Source: Ectopseudomonas composti (GTDB lineage Bacteria; Pseudomonadota; Gammaproteobacteria; Pseudomonadales; Pseudomonadaceae). From it: a stretch of 14,316 nt of DNA. The stretch's first letter is position 1; every line of letters begins with the position of its first letter. Location of the stretch: positions 1-14,316 of the forward strand of contig CAMPIF010000055.1 of the NCBI GenBank assembly GCA_946886245.1, read 5' to 3'. The translations under genes and the position numbers were made by a program. A model generated the notes under the pieces. The model was given only the letters and a program-made list of their open reading frames with translations. It was not told where the DNA came from and made no database searches. Shown here piece by piece: positions 7,201 to 14,316 of this stretch.

Positions 7201-7958
7201 ACAGCCCCGCAGGCTTTCAGGCCGCCAAGCCGGTACTGGCCATCGAAGGGCTGACCGTGTCCTTCGACGGTTTCAAGGCGGTCAACGACCTCAACCTCTA
7301 TGTCGACCGCAATGAAGTGCATGTGGTGATCGGCCCCAACGGGGCCGGCAAGACCACGGTGCTCGACCTGATCTGCGGCAAGACCCGCGCCACCGCCGGC
7401 AGCATCGATTTCGACGGCCGTGAGCTGACCAGGATGCGCGAGTACGACATCGTCCGCGCTGGCGTCGGGCGCAAGTTCCAGAACCCGTCGATCTACGAAA
7501 ACCTGACGGTGTTCGAGAACCTGGAAATGTCCTACCCGGCCGGGCGCAAGGTGTTCGGCGCGCTGTTCTTCAAGCGCACGCAAGAGGTGATCGAGCGGGT
7601 CGAACAGGTGGCGCAGGAAATCATGCTCGGCGATCACCTGCACCGTCAGGCCGACCTGCTCTCGCACGGGCAGAAACAGTGGCTGGAGATCGGCATGCTG
7701 TTGATGCAGGACCCGCAGTTATTGATGCTCGACGAGCCCGTGGCCGGCATGAGTGTCAGCGAGCGAGTGGCCACGGCCGATTTGCTCAATCGCATCAGCC
7801 AGGGCCGTTCGGTGTTGGTCATCGAGCACGACATGGAGTTCGTCAAGAGCATCGCCCACCGCGTCACGGTGCTGCACCAGGGCAAGGTGCTGGCCGAGGG
7901 CAGCATGGAGGCGGTGCAGAGCAATCCCAAGGTCATCGAGGTGTATCTGGGGCATTGA
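7197..7958 (+). CDS. urtD: Amide/urea ABC transporter ATP-binding protein (UrtD, LivG-like)
   Basis: This 253-aa cytoplasmic ATPase energises the importer. All motifs are present: Walker A GPNGAGKTT (46-54), Q-loop Gln95, a signature written LSHGQ (155-159) as is usual for the UrtD/LivG branch, Walker B LLMLDE (175-180) and H-loop His211. The start overlaps the urtC stop by 4 nt (ATGA). It should form a heterodimer with UrtE. Length matches the family. Confidence 0.94.
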   Translation: MNSPAGFQAAKPVLAIEGLTVSFDGFKAVNDLNLYVDRNEVHVVIGPNGAGKTTVLDLICGKTRATAGSIDFDGRELTRMREYDIVRAGVGRKFQNPSIYENLTVFENLEMSYPAGRKVFGALFFKRTQEVIERVEQVAQEIMLGDHLHRQADLLSHGQKQWLEIGMLLMQDPQLLMLDEPVAGMSVSERVATADLLNRISQGRSVLVIEHDMEFVKSIAHRVTVLHQGKVLAEGSMEAVQSNPKVIEVYLGH

Positions 7959-7985
7959 TCCCAGATGCCGAGGCTTCAACCGGAC

Positions 7986-8042
7986 GTAGGGTGCGCCGTG
8001 CGCACCATGCGATCGAGCCGCGTAGCCCGGATGAAATCCGGG
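7986..8042. repeat. Two palindromic-repeat fragments between urtD and urtE
   Basis: 7986-8006 is a single 21-nt arm identical to the left arm of the perfect inverted repeat at 11947-12000, here without its partner. Just after it, 8026-8042 is the hairpin CCCGGAT-GAA-ATCCGGG, a different repeat family. The 107-bp spacer therefore looks like a graveyard of two unrelated repeat elements. The second hairpin lacks a T-run, so I do not call it a terminator. Confidence 0.75.
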
Positions 8043-8065
8043 ACGTGTTTAGCAAGGAGTCATCT

Positions 8066-8755
8066 ATGTTCCAGATCAGCAACCTCGCTTCCGGCTACGG
8101 CCAGAGCCAGATCCTCCACGAGCTCAACCTCGACGTGGCGAAGAAGGAAATCGTCGCGGTGATGGGCCGCAACGGCATGGGCAAGACCACTCTGTTCAAG
8201 AGCCTGATGGGCATCCTGCCGCAGTGGGGCGGGCAGATTCGTGTGGACGGCAAGGATGTGTCGAAACTGGAAACCCATCAGCGGGTGGAAAGCGGCATCG
8301 CTTACGTGCCGCAGGGGCGGATGATCTTCTCGCACATGACCGTGCTGGAAAACATCCAGACCGGCCTGCCTGCTTCGGCCGGTGGCAAGGTGCCGGACGA
8401 TCTCTATGCGCTGTTCCCGGTACTGCTCGAGATGCGCCACCGCAAGGGCGGCAACCTCTCCGGTGGCCAGCAGCAACAGCTGGCCATCGCCCGCGCGCTG
8501 GCCACCAACCCCAAGGTGCTGCTGCTCGACGAGCCGACCGAGGGCATCCAGCCGTCGATCATCAAGGATATCGCCCGCAGCCTGAAGGAGATCCGCAACA
8601 TGCGCGATCTGACCATCGTGGTGTCCGAGCAGGTGCTGTCGTTCACCATGGAAATCGCCGACCGCTTCCTGGTCATCGAGAAGGGCAAGTTCGTCGTCGA
8701 GGAAACCCGCGACAAGGTCGACGAGGCGAGCATCAGCCGTTATCTGTCGGTGTGA
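8066..8755 (+). CDS. urtE: Amide/urea ABC transporter ATP-binding protein (UrtE, LivF-like)
   Basis: This 229-aa cytoplasmic ATPase is the second nucleotide-binding subunit. ATG at 8066 follows a strong AAGGAG with a 6-nt gap, which fixes the start; the open frame extends well upstream but only through urtD in another frame and repeat DNA. Motifs: Walker A GRNGMGKTT (34-42), Q-loop Gln83, signature LSGGQ (131-135), Walker B VLLLDE (151-156). The H-loop position holds Gln189 (SEQV), which is normal in the LivF/UrtE branch. It is the last gene of the transporter block and is separated from urtD by repeat DNA, so coupling between the two ATPases is not translational. Confidence 0.94.
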   Translation: MFQISNLASGYGQSQILHELNLDVAKKEIVAVMGRNGMGKTTLFKSLMGILPQWGGQIRVDGKDVSKLETHQRVESGIAYVPQGRMIFSHMTVLENIQTGLPASAGGKVPDDLYALFPVLLEMRHRKGGNLSGGQQQQLAIARALATNPKVLLLDEPTEGIQPSIIKDIARSLKEIRNMRDLTIVVSEQVLSFTMEIADRFLVIEKGKFVVEETRDKVDEASISRYLSV

Positions 8756-8763
8756 CGCAATCT

Positions 8764-8826
8764 GTAGGAGCCCGCTTGCGGGCGATGCTGTCGCTTGCAA
8801 TCAATCGCCGGCAAGCCGGCTCCTAC
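8764..8826. repeat. REP pair D downstream of urtE
   Basis: Left arm starts at 8764 (core GCCCGCTTGCGGGC) and the right arm ends at 8826 (core GCCGGCAAGCCGGC), a mixed-variant pair like B. It begins 9 nt after the urtE stop and could mark the end of the transporter transcript. There is no clear T-run, so intrinsic termination is not claimed. Confidence 0.87.
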
Positions 8827-8868
8827 AGGTACAAATTCCCGCTTTACGGTCGCTGTGTTCTCCATGCA

Positions 8869-8910
8869 GCGGCCGCTTTTTCGCGCCTGCGAAAAATGCC
8901 TGCAGGCCGC
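8869..8910. other. Nested stem-loop upstream of the fmdA promoter region
   Basis: An 8-bp perfect inverted repeat TTTTTCGC/GCGAAAAA (8877-8884 and 8889-8896, 4-nt loop GCCT) sits inside outer arms GCGGCC (8869-8874) and GGCCGC (8905-8910). It lies 22 bp before operator-like copy 3. The T-run is on the 5' side, so it is not a standard intrinsic terminator for either strand; a protein-binding site or folded mRNA tail of the transporter operon is possible. Confidence 0.45.
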
Positions 8911-8931
8911 ATGAGTCCTGCAATGCGGGCA

Positions 8932-8948
8932 TACGTCATCCAACGTAT
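8932..8948 (+). promoter_or_regulatory. Operator-like motif, copy 3 (TACGTCA-N4-ACGTAT) before fmdA
   Basis: The sequence TACGTCATCCAACGTAT matches copy 1 at all 13 defined positions, differing only in the 4-nt spacer. It ends 83 bp before the fmdA start, close to the 80 bp from copy 2 to urtA. A much weaker match (GATTTCA-N4-GCGTTC) begins 22 bp later at 8954, echoing the tandem spacing before urtA. This supports a separate, co-regulated promoter for the amidase half of the cluster. Confidence 0.6.
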
Positions 8949-9031
8949 TGGCCGATTTCACCGCGCGTTCGAGACTGGCTGCGTATCCCGGCACAGGCCG
9001 GCATTCCTCACAGGTCTTATGGAGCTCAGTC

Positions 9032-10261
9032 ATGACCGATACCCTGATCAAGGTCGACCTCAACCAGGCTGCTACCGAAAACGAACAGGTGCACAACCGC
9101 TGGCACCCGGACATTCCCATGGCCTGTTGGGTCAACCCGGGGGATGACTTCATTCTCGAGACCTACGACTGGACCGGCGGTGCGATCAAGAACGACGACG
9201 ACGCCAGCGATGTGCGTGACGTCGACCTGTCCACCGTGCATTACCTGTCCGGGCCGGTGGGCGTGAAGGGCGCTCAGCCAGGTGACCTGCTGATCGTCGA
9301 GCTGCTCGATATCGGCGCCAAGCAGGACATGCTCTGGGGCTTCAACGGCTTCTTCTCGAAGAACAACGGCGGCGGCTTTCTGACCGACCATTTTCCGTCC
9401 GCGCAGAAGTCGATCTGGGACTTCGAGGGTATGTTCACCAAGAGTCGGCATATTCCCGGTGTGCGTTTCGCCGGCCTGATCCACCCAGGGCTGATCGGCT
9501 GCCTGCCGGATCACAAGATGCTCGCTGACTGGAACAAGCGTGAGCAGGCGCTGATCGATACCAACCCGACTCGCGTACCGCCGCTGGCCAACCCGCCGTT
9601 CGCCAGCACTGCGCATATGGGCAAGATGAAGGGCGAGGCGCGCGACCTGGCAGCCGCTACCGGCGCACGCACCGTGCCGCCGCGGGAGCATGGCGGCAAC
9701 TGCGATATCAAGGATCTGTCGCGTGGATCGAAGATCTTCTTCCCGGTCTATGTCGACGGCGCCGGCCTGTCGGTGGGCGACCTGCACTTCAGCCAGGGTG
9801 ATGGCGAGATCACCTTCTGCGGCGCCATCGAGATGGCCGGCTGGGTGCACATGAAGGTCGAGCTGATCAAGGGCGGCATGGCCAAGTACGGCATCAAGAA
9901 CCCGATCTTCAAGCCCAGCCCGATCGTGCCCACCTACAACAACTACCTGATCTTCGAGGGTATCTCGGTCGACGACGACGGCAAGCAGCACTACCTGGAC
10001 GTCAACCTGGCCTACAAGCAGGCCTGCCTCAACGCCATCAACTACCTGACCAAGTTCGGCTACTCGCCGGCCCAGGGCTACTCGCTGCTCGGCTCGGCGC
10101 CGGTACAGGGGCATATCAGCGGCGTGGTCGACATCCCCAACGCCTGCGCCACGCTGTGGCTGCCGACCGATATCTTCGAGTTCGACATCAACCCCAGCGC
10201 CAGCGGCCCGACCAGGTTCCTCGACGGCAGCATCGACCTACCCATCGCCTACGACAAGTGA
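9032..10261 (+). CDS. fmdA: Formamidase, acetamidase/formamidase family
   Basis: This 409-aa cytoplasmic amidase hydrolyses formamide to formate and ammonia, and family members may accept other short amides. The ATG at 9032 follows GGAG with a 7-nt gap; the frame continues upstream but through the promoter region. Family landmarks run along its length: WHPDIP (24-29), WGFNGFF (102-108), PPREHGGNCD (216-225) and the GDLHFSQGDGE segment (249-259). It is unrelated to nitrilase-type amidases such as AmiE downstream, so the cluster encodes two structurally distinct amidases. Length and residues fit FmdA closely. It opens the second half of the cluster behind its own operator-like motif. Confidence 0.95.
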   Translation: MTDTLIKVDLNQAATENEQVHNRWHPDIPMACWVNPGDDFILETYDWTGGAIKNDDDASDVRDVDLSTVHYLSGPVGVKGAQPGDLLIVELLDIGAKQDMLWGFNGFFSKNNGGGFLTDHFPSAQKSIWDFEGMFTKSRHIPGVRFAGLIHPGLIGCLPDHKMLADWNKREQALIDTNPTRVPPLANPPFASTAHMGKMKGEARDLAAATGARTVPPREHGGNCDIKDLSRGSKIFFPVYVDGAGLSVGDLHFSQGDGEITFCGAIEMAGWVHMKVELIKGGMAKYGIKNPIFKPSPIVPTYNNYLIFEGISVDDDGKQHYLDVNLAYKQACLNAINYLTKFGYSPAQGYSLLGSAPVQGHISGVVDIPNACATLWLPTDIFEFDINPSASGPTRFLDGSIDLPIAYDK

Positions 10262-10272
10262 GCGTACCCGCC

Positions 10273-10321
10273 TGTGGGAGGGGCTTCAGCCGCGACAATC
10301 GCCGCTAAAGCGCCTCCCACA
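10273..10321. repeat. Palindromic repeat (GTGGGAG family) between fmdA and fmdB
   Basis: Arms of about 23 nt, TGTGGGAG... and ...CTCCCACA, pair with a few mismatches around a CAA loop. It belongs to the same sequence family as the element at 10798-10880 (shared GCTTCAGCCGCGA), but not to the REP pairs A-E. It fills half of the 97-bp spacer between fmdA and fmdB. Confidence 0.8.
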
Positions 10322-10358
10322 ATGCGCCGTCGTCCTATCTTCCCCGAGGAGCGCTCCG

Positions 10359-10706
10359 ATGCCCATCTACGAATACGACTGCCCGAGCTGTGGCGATTTC
10401 ACCGTGCTGCGGCCGATGGCCGAGCGCGACGCCGCCTGCGCCTGCCCGTACTGCGACGCGCCGAGCGAGCGGGTGATCCTCAGTGCCCCGGGTCTGGCCA
10501 GCATGGCCGGCAGCCAGCGCCGCGCCCATGAAACCAACGAGCGCAGCGCCCATGCGCCGCAGAGCCTCGAAGAGTACAAGGCCAACCGCAAGCACCCGGC
10601 CGGCTGCAGTTGCTGCGGCCCGAGCAAACCGGTCGAGCGGACCAAGGCCAACCCCCACGGACTCAAGGCCAGTCCATCGGCACGGCCGTGGATGATCAGC
10701 CACTGA
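10359..10706 (+). CDS. fmdB: FmdB-family zinc-ribbon protein
   Basis: This 115-aa small protein begins MPIYEYDCPSCG, the hallmark of the FmdB putative regulatory family. Two CxxC knuckles, C8/C11 and C29/C32, should bind one zinc ion. A GAGGAG ribosome site precedes the ATG. The C-terminal half is Ser/Ala/Lys-rich and contains an extra cluster CSCCG (C83, C85, C86) not part of the canonical ribbon. In Methylophilus methylotrophus, fmdB neighbours fmdA and was proposed to regulate formamidase expression; its mechanism is not established. Position right after fmdA fits this. It might equally be a metal-related or maturation factor for the amidase. Confidence 0.92.
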   Translation: MPIYEYDCPSCGDFTVLRPMAERDAACACPYCDAPSERVILSAPGLASMAGSQRRAHETNERSAHAPQSLEEYKANRKHPAGCSCCGPSKPVERTKANPHGLKASPSARPWMISH

Positions 10707-10718
10707 GGCTGTTTATTG

Positions 10719-10782
10719 GGTCCCCGCCTGCGCGGGGATGACGTGGGTTTTCACCGTCATTCCCGCGAAGGCGTGAATCCAG
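10719..10782. repeat. Inverted repeat of the TCCCCGC...GGATGACG family
   Basis: The hairpin TCCCCGC-CTGC-GCGGGGA (10721-10738) is followed by ATGACG, then about 10 nt, then CGTCATTCCCGCGAAGGCG and GAATCCA in opposite orientation. The two halves are imperfect complements. This type of element is widespread in bacterial intergenic DNA. It lies directly after fmdB. Confidence 0.75.
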
Positions 10783-10797
10783 TTCGCAGAACGTTCC

Positions 10798-10880
10798 GTA
10801 GGAGCGGCTGGGCGACATTGCGCTTCAGCCGCGATAACCGGCGACCCAGAGAGAATTTCGCGGCTGAAGCCGCTCCCACA
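10798..10880. repeat. Palindromic repeat (GTAGGAGCGG / CCGCTCCCAC family) before amiE
   Basis: Inner arms GCTTCAGCCGCGA (10822-10834) and TCGCGGCTGAAGC (10858-10870) are perfect 13-bp complements with a 23-nt loop, flanked by GTAGGAGCGG on the left and CCGCTCCCAC on the right. It ends about 30 nt before the amiE start. Together with the previous element it fills most of the 203-bp fmdB-amiE gap, leaving little room for an independent promoter. Confidence 0.8.
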
Positions 10881-10909
10881 AACCGCAGTCAACCGGAGGA
10901 TATACAGCC

Positions 10910-11950
10910 ATGCGCCACGGCGATATTTCCAGCAGCCCTGATACCGTCGGCGTCGCCGTCGTCAATTACAAGATGCCGCGCCTGCATACCAAGGCCGAGG
11001 TGCTCGACAACGCGCGCAAGATCGCCGAAATGATCAAAGGCATGAAGCTCGGCCTGCCCGGCATGGATCTGGTGGTGTTCCCCGAGTACAGCACCATGGG
11101 CATCATGTACGACAAGGACGAGATGATGGCCACCGCCGCGACCATCCCCGGTGAGGAAACGGCGATCTTCTCCGCCGCCTGCCGCGAGGCCAGGACCTGG
11201 GGCATCTTCTCGCTTACCGGCGAGCGCCACGAAGAGCACCCGCACAAGGCACCGTATAACACCCTCATCCTGATCAACGACCAGGGCGAGATCGTCCAGC
11301 GTTACCGCAAATGCATTCCCTGGTGTCCCATCGAGGGCTGGTATCCAGGCGACCGCACTTACGTCTCCGAAGGCCCCAAGGGCATGAAGATCAGCCTGAT
11401 CATCTGCGACGACGGCAACTACCCGGAAATCTGGCGTGACTGCGCGATGAAGGGTGCCGAACTGATCGTGCGCTGCCAGGGCTACATGTACCCGGCCAAG
11501 GACCAGCAGGTGTTGATGGCCAAGACCATGGCCTGGGCCAACAACTGCTACGTGGCGGTGGCCAACGCCACCGGCTTCGACGGCGTCTACAGCTACTTCG
11601 GCCACTCCGCGTTGATCGGCTTCGACGGCCGCACCCTGGGTGAATGTGGCGAGGAGGAAATGGGTATCCAGTATGCCCAGCTGTCGGTGTCGCAGATCCG
11701 CGATGCGCGCGCCAACGACCAGTCGCAGAACCATCTGTTCAAGCTGCTGCACCGTGGCTACACCGGCGTCTACAACTCCGGTGATGGCGACAAGGGCGTG
11801 GCCGATTGCCCGTTCGAGTTCTACCGCACCTGGGTGCTGGACGCGCAGAAGGCCCGGGAGGACGTGGAGAAGCTGACCCGCTCGAGCATCGGCGTGGCCG
11901 ACTGCCCGGTGGGCGAGCTGCCGCACTCCGGCAAGGAGCGGGCGGTGTAG
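10910..11950 (+). CDS. amiE: Aliphatic amidase
   Basis: This cytoplasmic nitrilase-superfamily enzyme hydrolyses short aliphatic amides (acetamide, propionamide) to the acid plus ammonia. Its 346 aa equals the P. aeruginosa AmiE length, and the N-terminus MRHGDISSS matches that enzyme from memory. The catalytic triad sits at the same numbers: Glu59 (VVFPEY), Lys134 (RYRK) and Cys166 (LIICDDGN). The AmiF-type formamidase branch of the family is an alternative, but the sequence resembles AmiE much more. GGAGG lies about 10 nt before the ATG. The TAG stop is formed by the first bases of a 54-bp inverted repeat, yet the protein is full length. Downstream amiB repeats the P. aeruginosa gene order, but amiC, amiR and amiS are absent. 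Confidence 0.96.
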   Translation: MRHGDISSSPDTVGVAVVNYKMPRLHTKAEVLDNARKIAEMIKGMKLGLPGMDLVVFPEYSTMGIMYDKDEMMATAATIPGEETAIFSAACREARTWGIFSLTGERHEEHPHKAPYNTLILINDQGEIVQRYRKCIPWCPIEGWYPGDRTYVSEGPKGMKISLIICDDGNYPEIWRDCAMKGAELIVRCQGYMYPAKDQQVLMAKTMAWANNCYVAVANATGFDGVYSYFGHSALIGFDGRTLGECGEEEMGIQYAQLSVSQIRDARANDQSQNHLFKLLHRGYTGVYNSGDGDKGVADCPFEFYRTWVLDAQKAREDVEKLTRSSIGVADCPVGELPHSGKERAV

Positions 11951-12000
11951 GGTGCGCCGTGCGCACCGTGAGAACCATTGGTGCGCACGGCGCACCCTAC
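11947..12000. repeat. Perfect 21-bp inverted repeat at the amiE stop codon
   Basis: Arms 11947-11967 and 11980-12000 are perfect complements around a 12-nt loop (GTGAGAACCATT). The left arm begins GTAG, so the amiE stop TAG (11948-11950) is inside the repeat. The right arm ends 13 nt before the amiB start. The RNA hairpin would be very stable and could reduce amiB expression relative to amiE. A single identical arm lies at 7986-8006. Confidence 0.92.
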
Positions 12001-12013
12001 CGGTGATCGTCCC

Positions 12014-13048
12014 ATGCCTTTCGTAAACGACCTTATTGAACACAATCGCCACCGACTGGACGAAGTCTCCGTCGCACGATTGCAATCACGTTTCCTCTTT
12101 GAACCCGCTGCCGTGATGGCCCTGCTACGTTCGCGCATCGTCGGCCAGGACGCGGTGCTGGCGCAGGTCGAGGCCATGCTCAAGGTGGTCAAGGCCGATA
12201 TCGGCGAGCGCGAGCGGCCACTGGCGGTGAACCTGTTCATGGGTCCGACCGGCGTCGGCAAGACCGAGATCGTGCGCCTGCTGGCGCAGGCCATTCATGG
12301 CCGCGTCGATGCCTTGTGCCGGATCGACATGCACACCCTGGCCCAGGAGCACTACGCCGCCGCCCTGACCGGTGCGCCGCCTGGTTACGTTGGCAGCAAG
12401 GAGGGCACCACGCTGTTCGATGCCGAAGCCATTGCCGGCAGTTTCGGGCGGCCCGGTATCGTGCTGTTCGACGAACTGGAGAAGGCCAGTGCCGAAGTGC
12501 TGCGGAGCCTGCTCGGCATTCTCGAACATGGCCGTCTGACCCTGACCGCCGGCAGCCGCACCCTGGACTTTCGCAACAGCCTGATCTTCATGACCAGCAA
12601 CATCGGCGCGCAACAGGCGCAGCGCTACCGTGAGCGCTTCACGCGTGGCTGGCGACGTTGGCTGGGGCTGGCGCCGAGAGGCGAGGCCGCATTGCTGGAG
12701 CAGAGGCTGCATGAGCGCTTCGAGCCGGAATGGCTCAATCGTATCGACCGCATTCTGGTGTTCGAACATGTCGACGAGCAGTGGCTCGATGCCTTGCTGA
12801 ACATCGAGCTGGACAAGCTCAATCAGCGCCTGGGTCGTCAGGGTCGCTCGCTACACGTGGAGCGGAGTGCCCGCGCCTGGCTGTGCCGCGGGCATGACAT
12901 CCGCTTCGGTGCTCGTGCCTTGGCCCGGCGGCTGCGCACCGAACTTGAGCCGGCAATCGCCGAATGCCTGCTGAATGACCCCACCACGACCCGACTGCTT
13001 TGCACCTGCGAGCACGGTAGTTTGCTGGTCAGCGAGTGCTCTTCGTAG
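12014..13048 (+). CDS. amiB: AmiB, ClpB/ClpA-like AAA+ ATPase of the amidase operon
   Basis: This 344-aa single-module AAA+ protein resembles the second ATPase domain of ClpB/ClpA. Motifs: Walker A GPTGVGKT (77-84), aromatic pore loop GYVG (124-127), Walker B VLFDE (150-154), sensor 1 TSN (Asn196), probable arginine finger R243 in LNRID, and sensor 2 GAR (299-301). It lacks ClpB's N-domain, first ATPase domain and coiled-coil arm. Position directly after amiE matches amiB of the P. aeruginosa amiEBCRS operon, whose precise role is unsettled. An intact pore loop suggests a threading chaperone or unfoldase, perhaps acting on amide-pathway proteins (inference). ATG at 12014 has only a weak ribosome site (GGTGA); an in-frame TTG at 11978 lies inside the repeat and is unlikely. 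Its TAG stop is formed by REP pair E. Confidence 0.85.
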   Translation: MPFVNDLIEHNRHRLDEVSVARLQSRFLFEPAAVMALLRSRIVGQDAVLAQVEAMLKVVKADIGERERPLAVNLFMGPTGVGKTEIVRLLAQAIHGRVDALCRIDMHTLAQEHYAAALTGAPPGYVGSKEGTTLFDAEAIAGSFGRPGIVLFDELEKASAEVLRSLLGILEHGRLTLTAGSRTLDFRNSLIFMTSNIGAQQAQRYRERFTRGWRRWLGLAPRGEAALLEQRLHERFEPEWLNRIDRILVFEHVDEQWLDALLNIELDKLNQRLGRQGRSLHVERSARAWLCRGHDIRFGARALARRLRTELEPAIAECLLNDPTTTRLLCTCEHGSLLVSECSS

Positions 13049-13116
13049 GAGCCGGCTTGCCGGCGATCAGGGGCAAGCGTGATTCAGAAGCTGATCGCCC
13101 GCAAGCGGGCTCCTAC
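13045..13116. repeat. REP pair E between convergent amiB and prfC
   Basis: Left arm 13045-13068 (core GCCGGCTTGCCGGC) and right arm 13093-13116 (core GCCCGCAAGCGGGC) form a mixed-variant inverted repeat. It supplies the TAG stop of amiB (13046-13048) and ends 12 nt from the prfC stop. Between convergent genes it could act as a two-way transcription barrier, but no flanking T-run is strong enough to call an intrinsic terminator. Confidence 0.88.
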
Positions 13117-13128
13117 AGGTTTGAGCCT

Positions 13129-14316
<1,188 letters not shown>

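Noticed and set aside
8224..9147. Plus-strand open frame of 307 codons overlapping urtE and the fmdA upstream region
   Set aside because: It is out of frame with urtE, reads through REP pair D and the control region, and shows no domain.
11978..12013. Earlier TTG start for amiB
   Set aside because: It lies inside the loop and right arm of the inverted repeat, so the added residues would be repeat-derived; the ATG at 12014 gives a protein starting with plausible sequence.
3376..13116. Recurring palindromic repeats as a CRISPR-like array
   Set aside because: Copies are dispersed singly between genes kilobases apart, with no regular spacers and no cas genes; they are REP-type elements.

Overview
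The window is GC-rich chromosomal DNA from a gamma-proteobacterium, almost certainly Pseudomonas sensu lato. The aliphatic amidase has the P. aeruginosa AmiE length (346 aa) and an N-terminus that, from memory, is nearly identical. The RF3 fragment is also of gamma-proteobacterial type. The gaps between genes are packed with the short palindromic repeats common in the genus, and the mix resembles the mendocina/oleovorans group (inference only). No tRNA, rRNA, CRISPR array or transposase gene was seen.

Layout. (1) 1-3322, minus strand: a very large sensor, cut by the left edge, that fuses an NCS1-type permease, a cysteine-rich segment, two further membrane helices, a histidine kinase and a receiver domain. 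(2) 3323-3679: the divergent intergenic region, with one REP pair and two tandem copies of a 17-bp operator-like motif. (3) 3680-8755, plus strand: a five-gene ABC importer of the urea/short-chain-amide (Urt/Fmd) family, made of a periplasmic binding protein, two permeases and two ATPases. (4) 8756-9031: a REP pair, a stem-loop and a third copy of the operator-like motif. (5) 9032-13048, plus strand: formamidase FmdA, zinc-ribbon protein FmdB, aliphatic amidase AmiE and the AAA+ protein AmiB. (6) 13129 to the right edge, minus strand: peptide chain release factor 3 (prfC), a housekeeping gene convergent with amiB and cut at its N-terminus.

How it fits together (inference). The importer would bring formamide, acetamide or urea-like amides into the cell. 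FmdA and AmiE would hydrolyse them to ammonia plus the carboxylic acid. The permease-kinase fusion, transcribed divergently, would sense a nitrogen compound or the transport state and control the locus through a response regulator that probably lies beyond the left edge. The motif TACGTCA-N4-RCGTAT occurs twice before the transporter and once before fmdA, which suggests one regulator drives both halves. The locus keeps the amiE-amiB pair known from P. aeruginosa but lacks amiC, amiR and amiS, so regulation and uptake seem to have been replaced by the sensor kinase and the ABC importer.

The most unusual items are the five-part sensor fusion with its eight-cysteine linker, the shared operator motif, and the density of palindromic repeats, two of which supply the stop codons of amiE and amiB.
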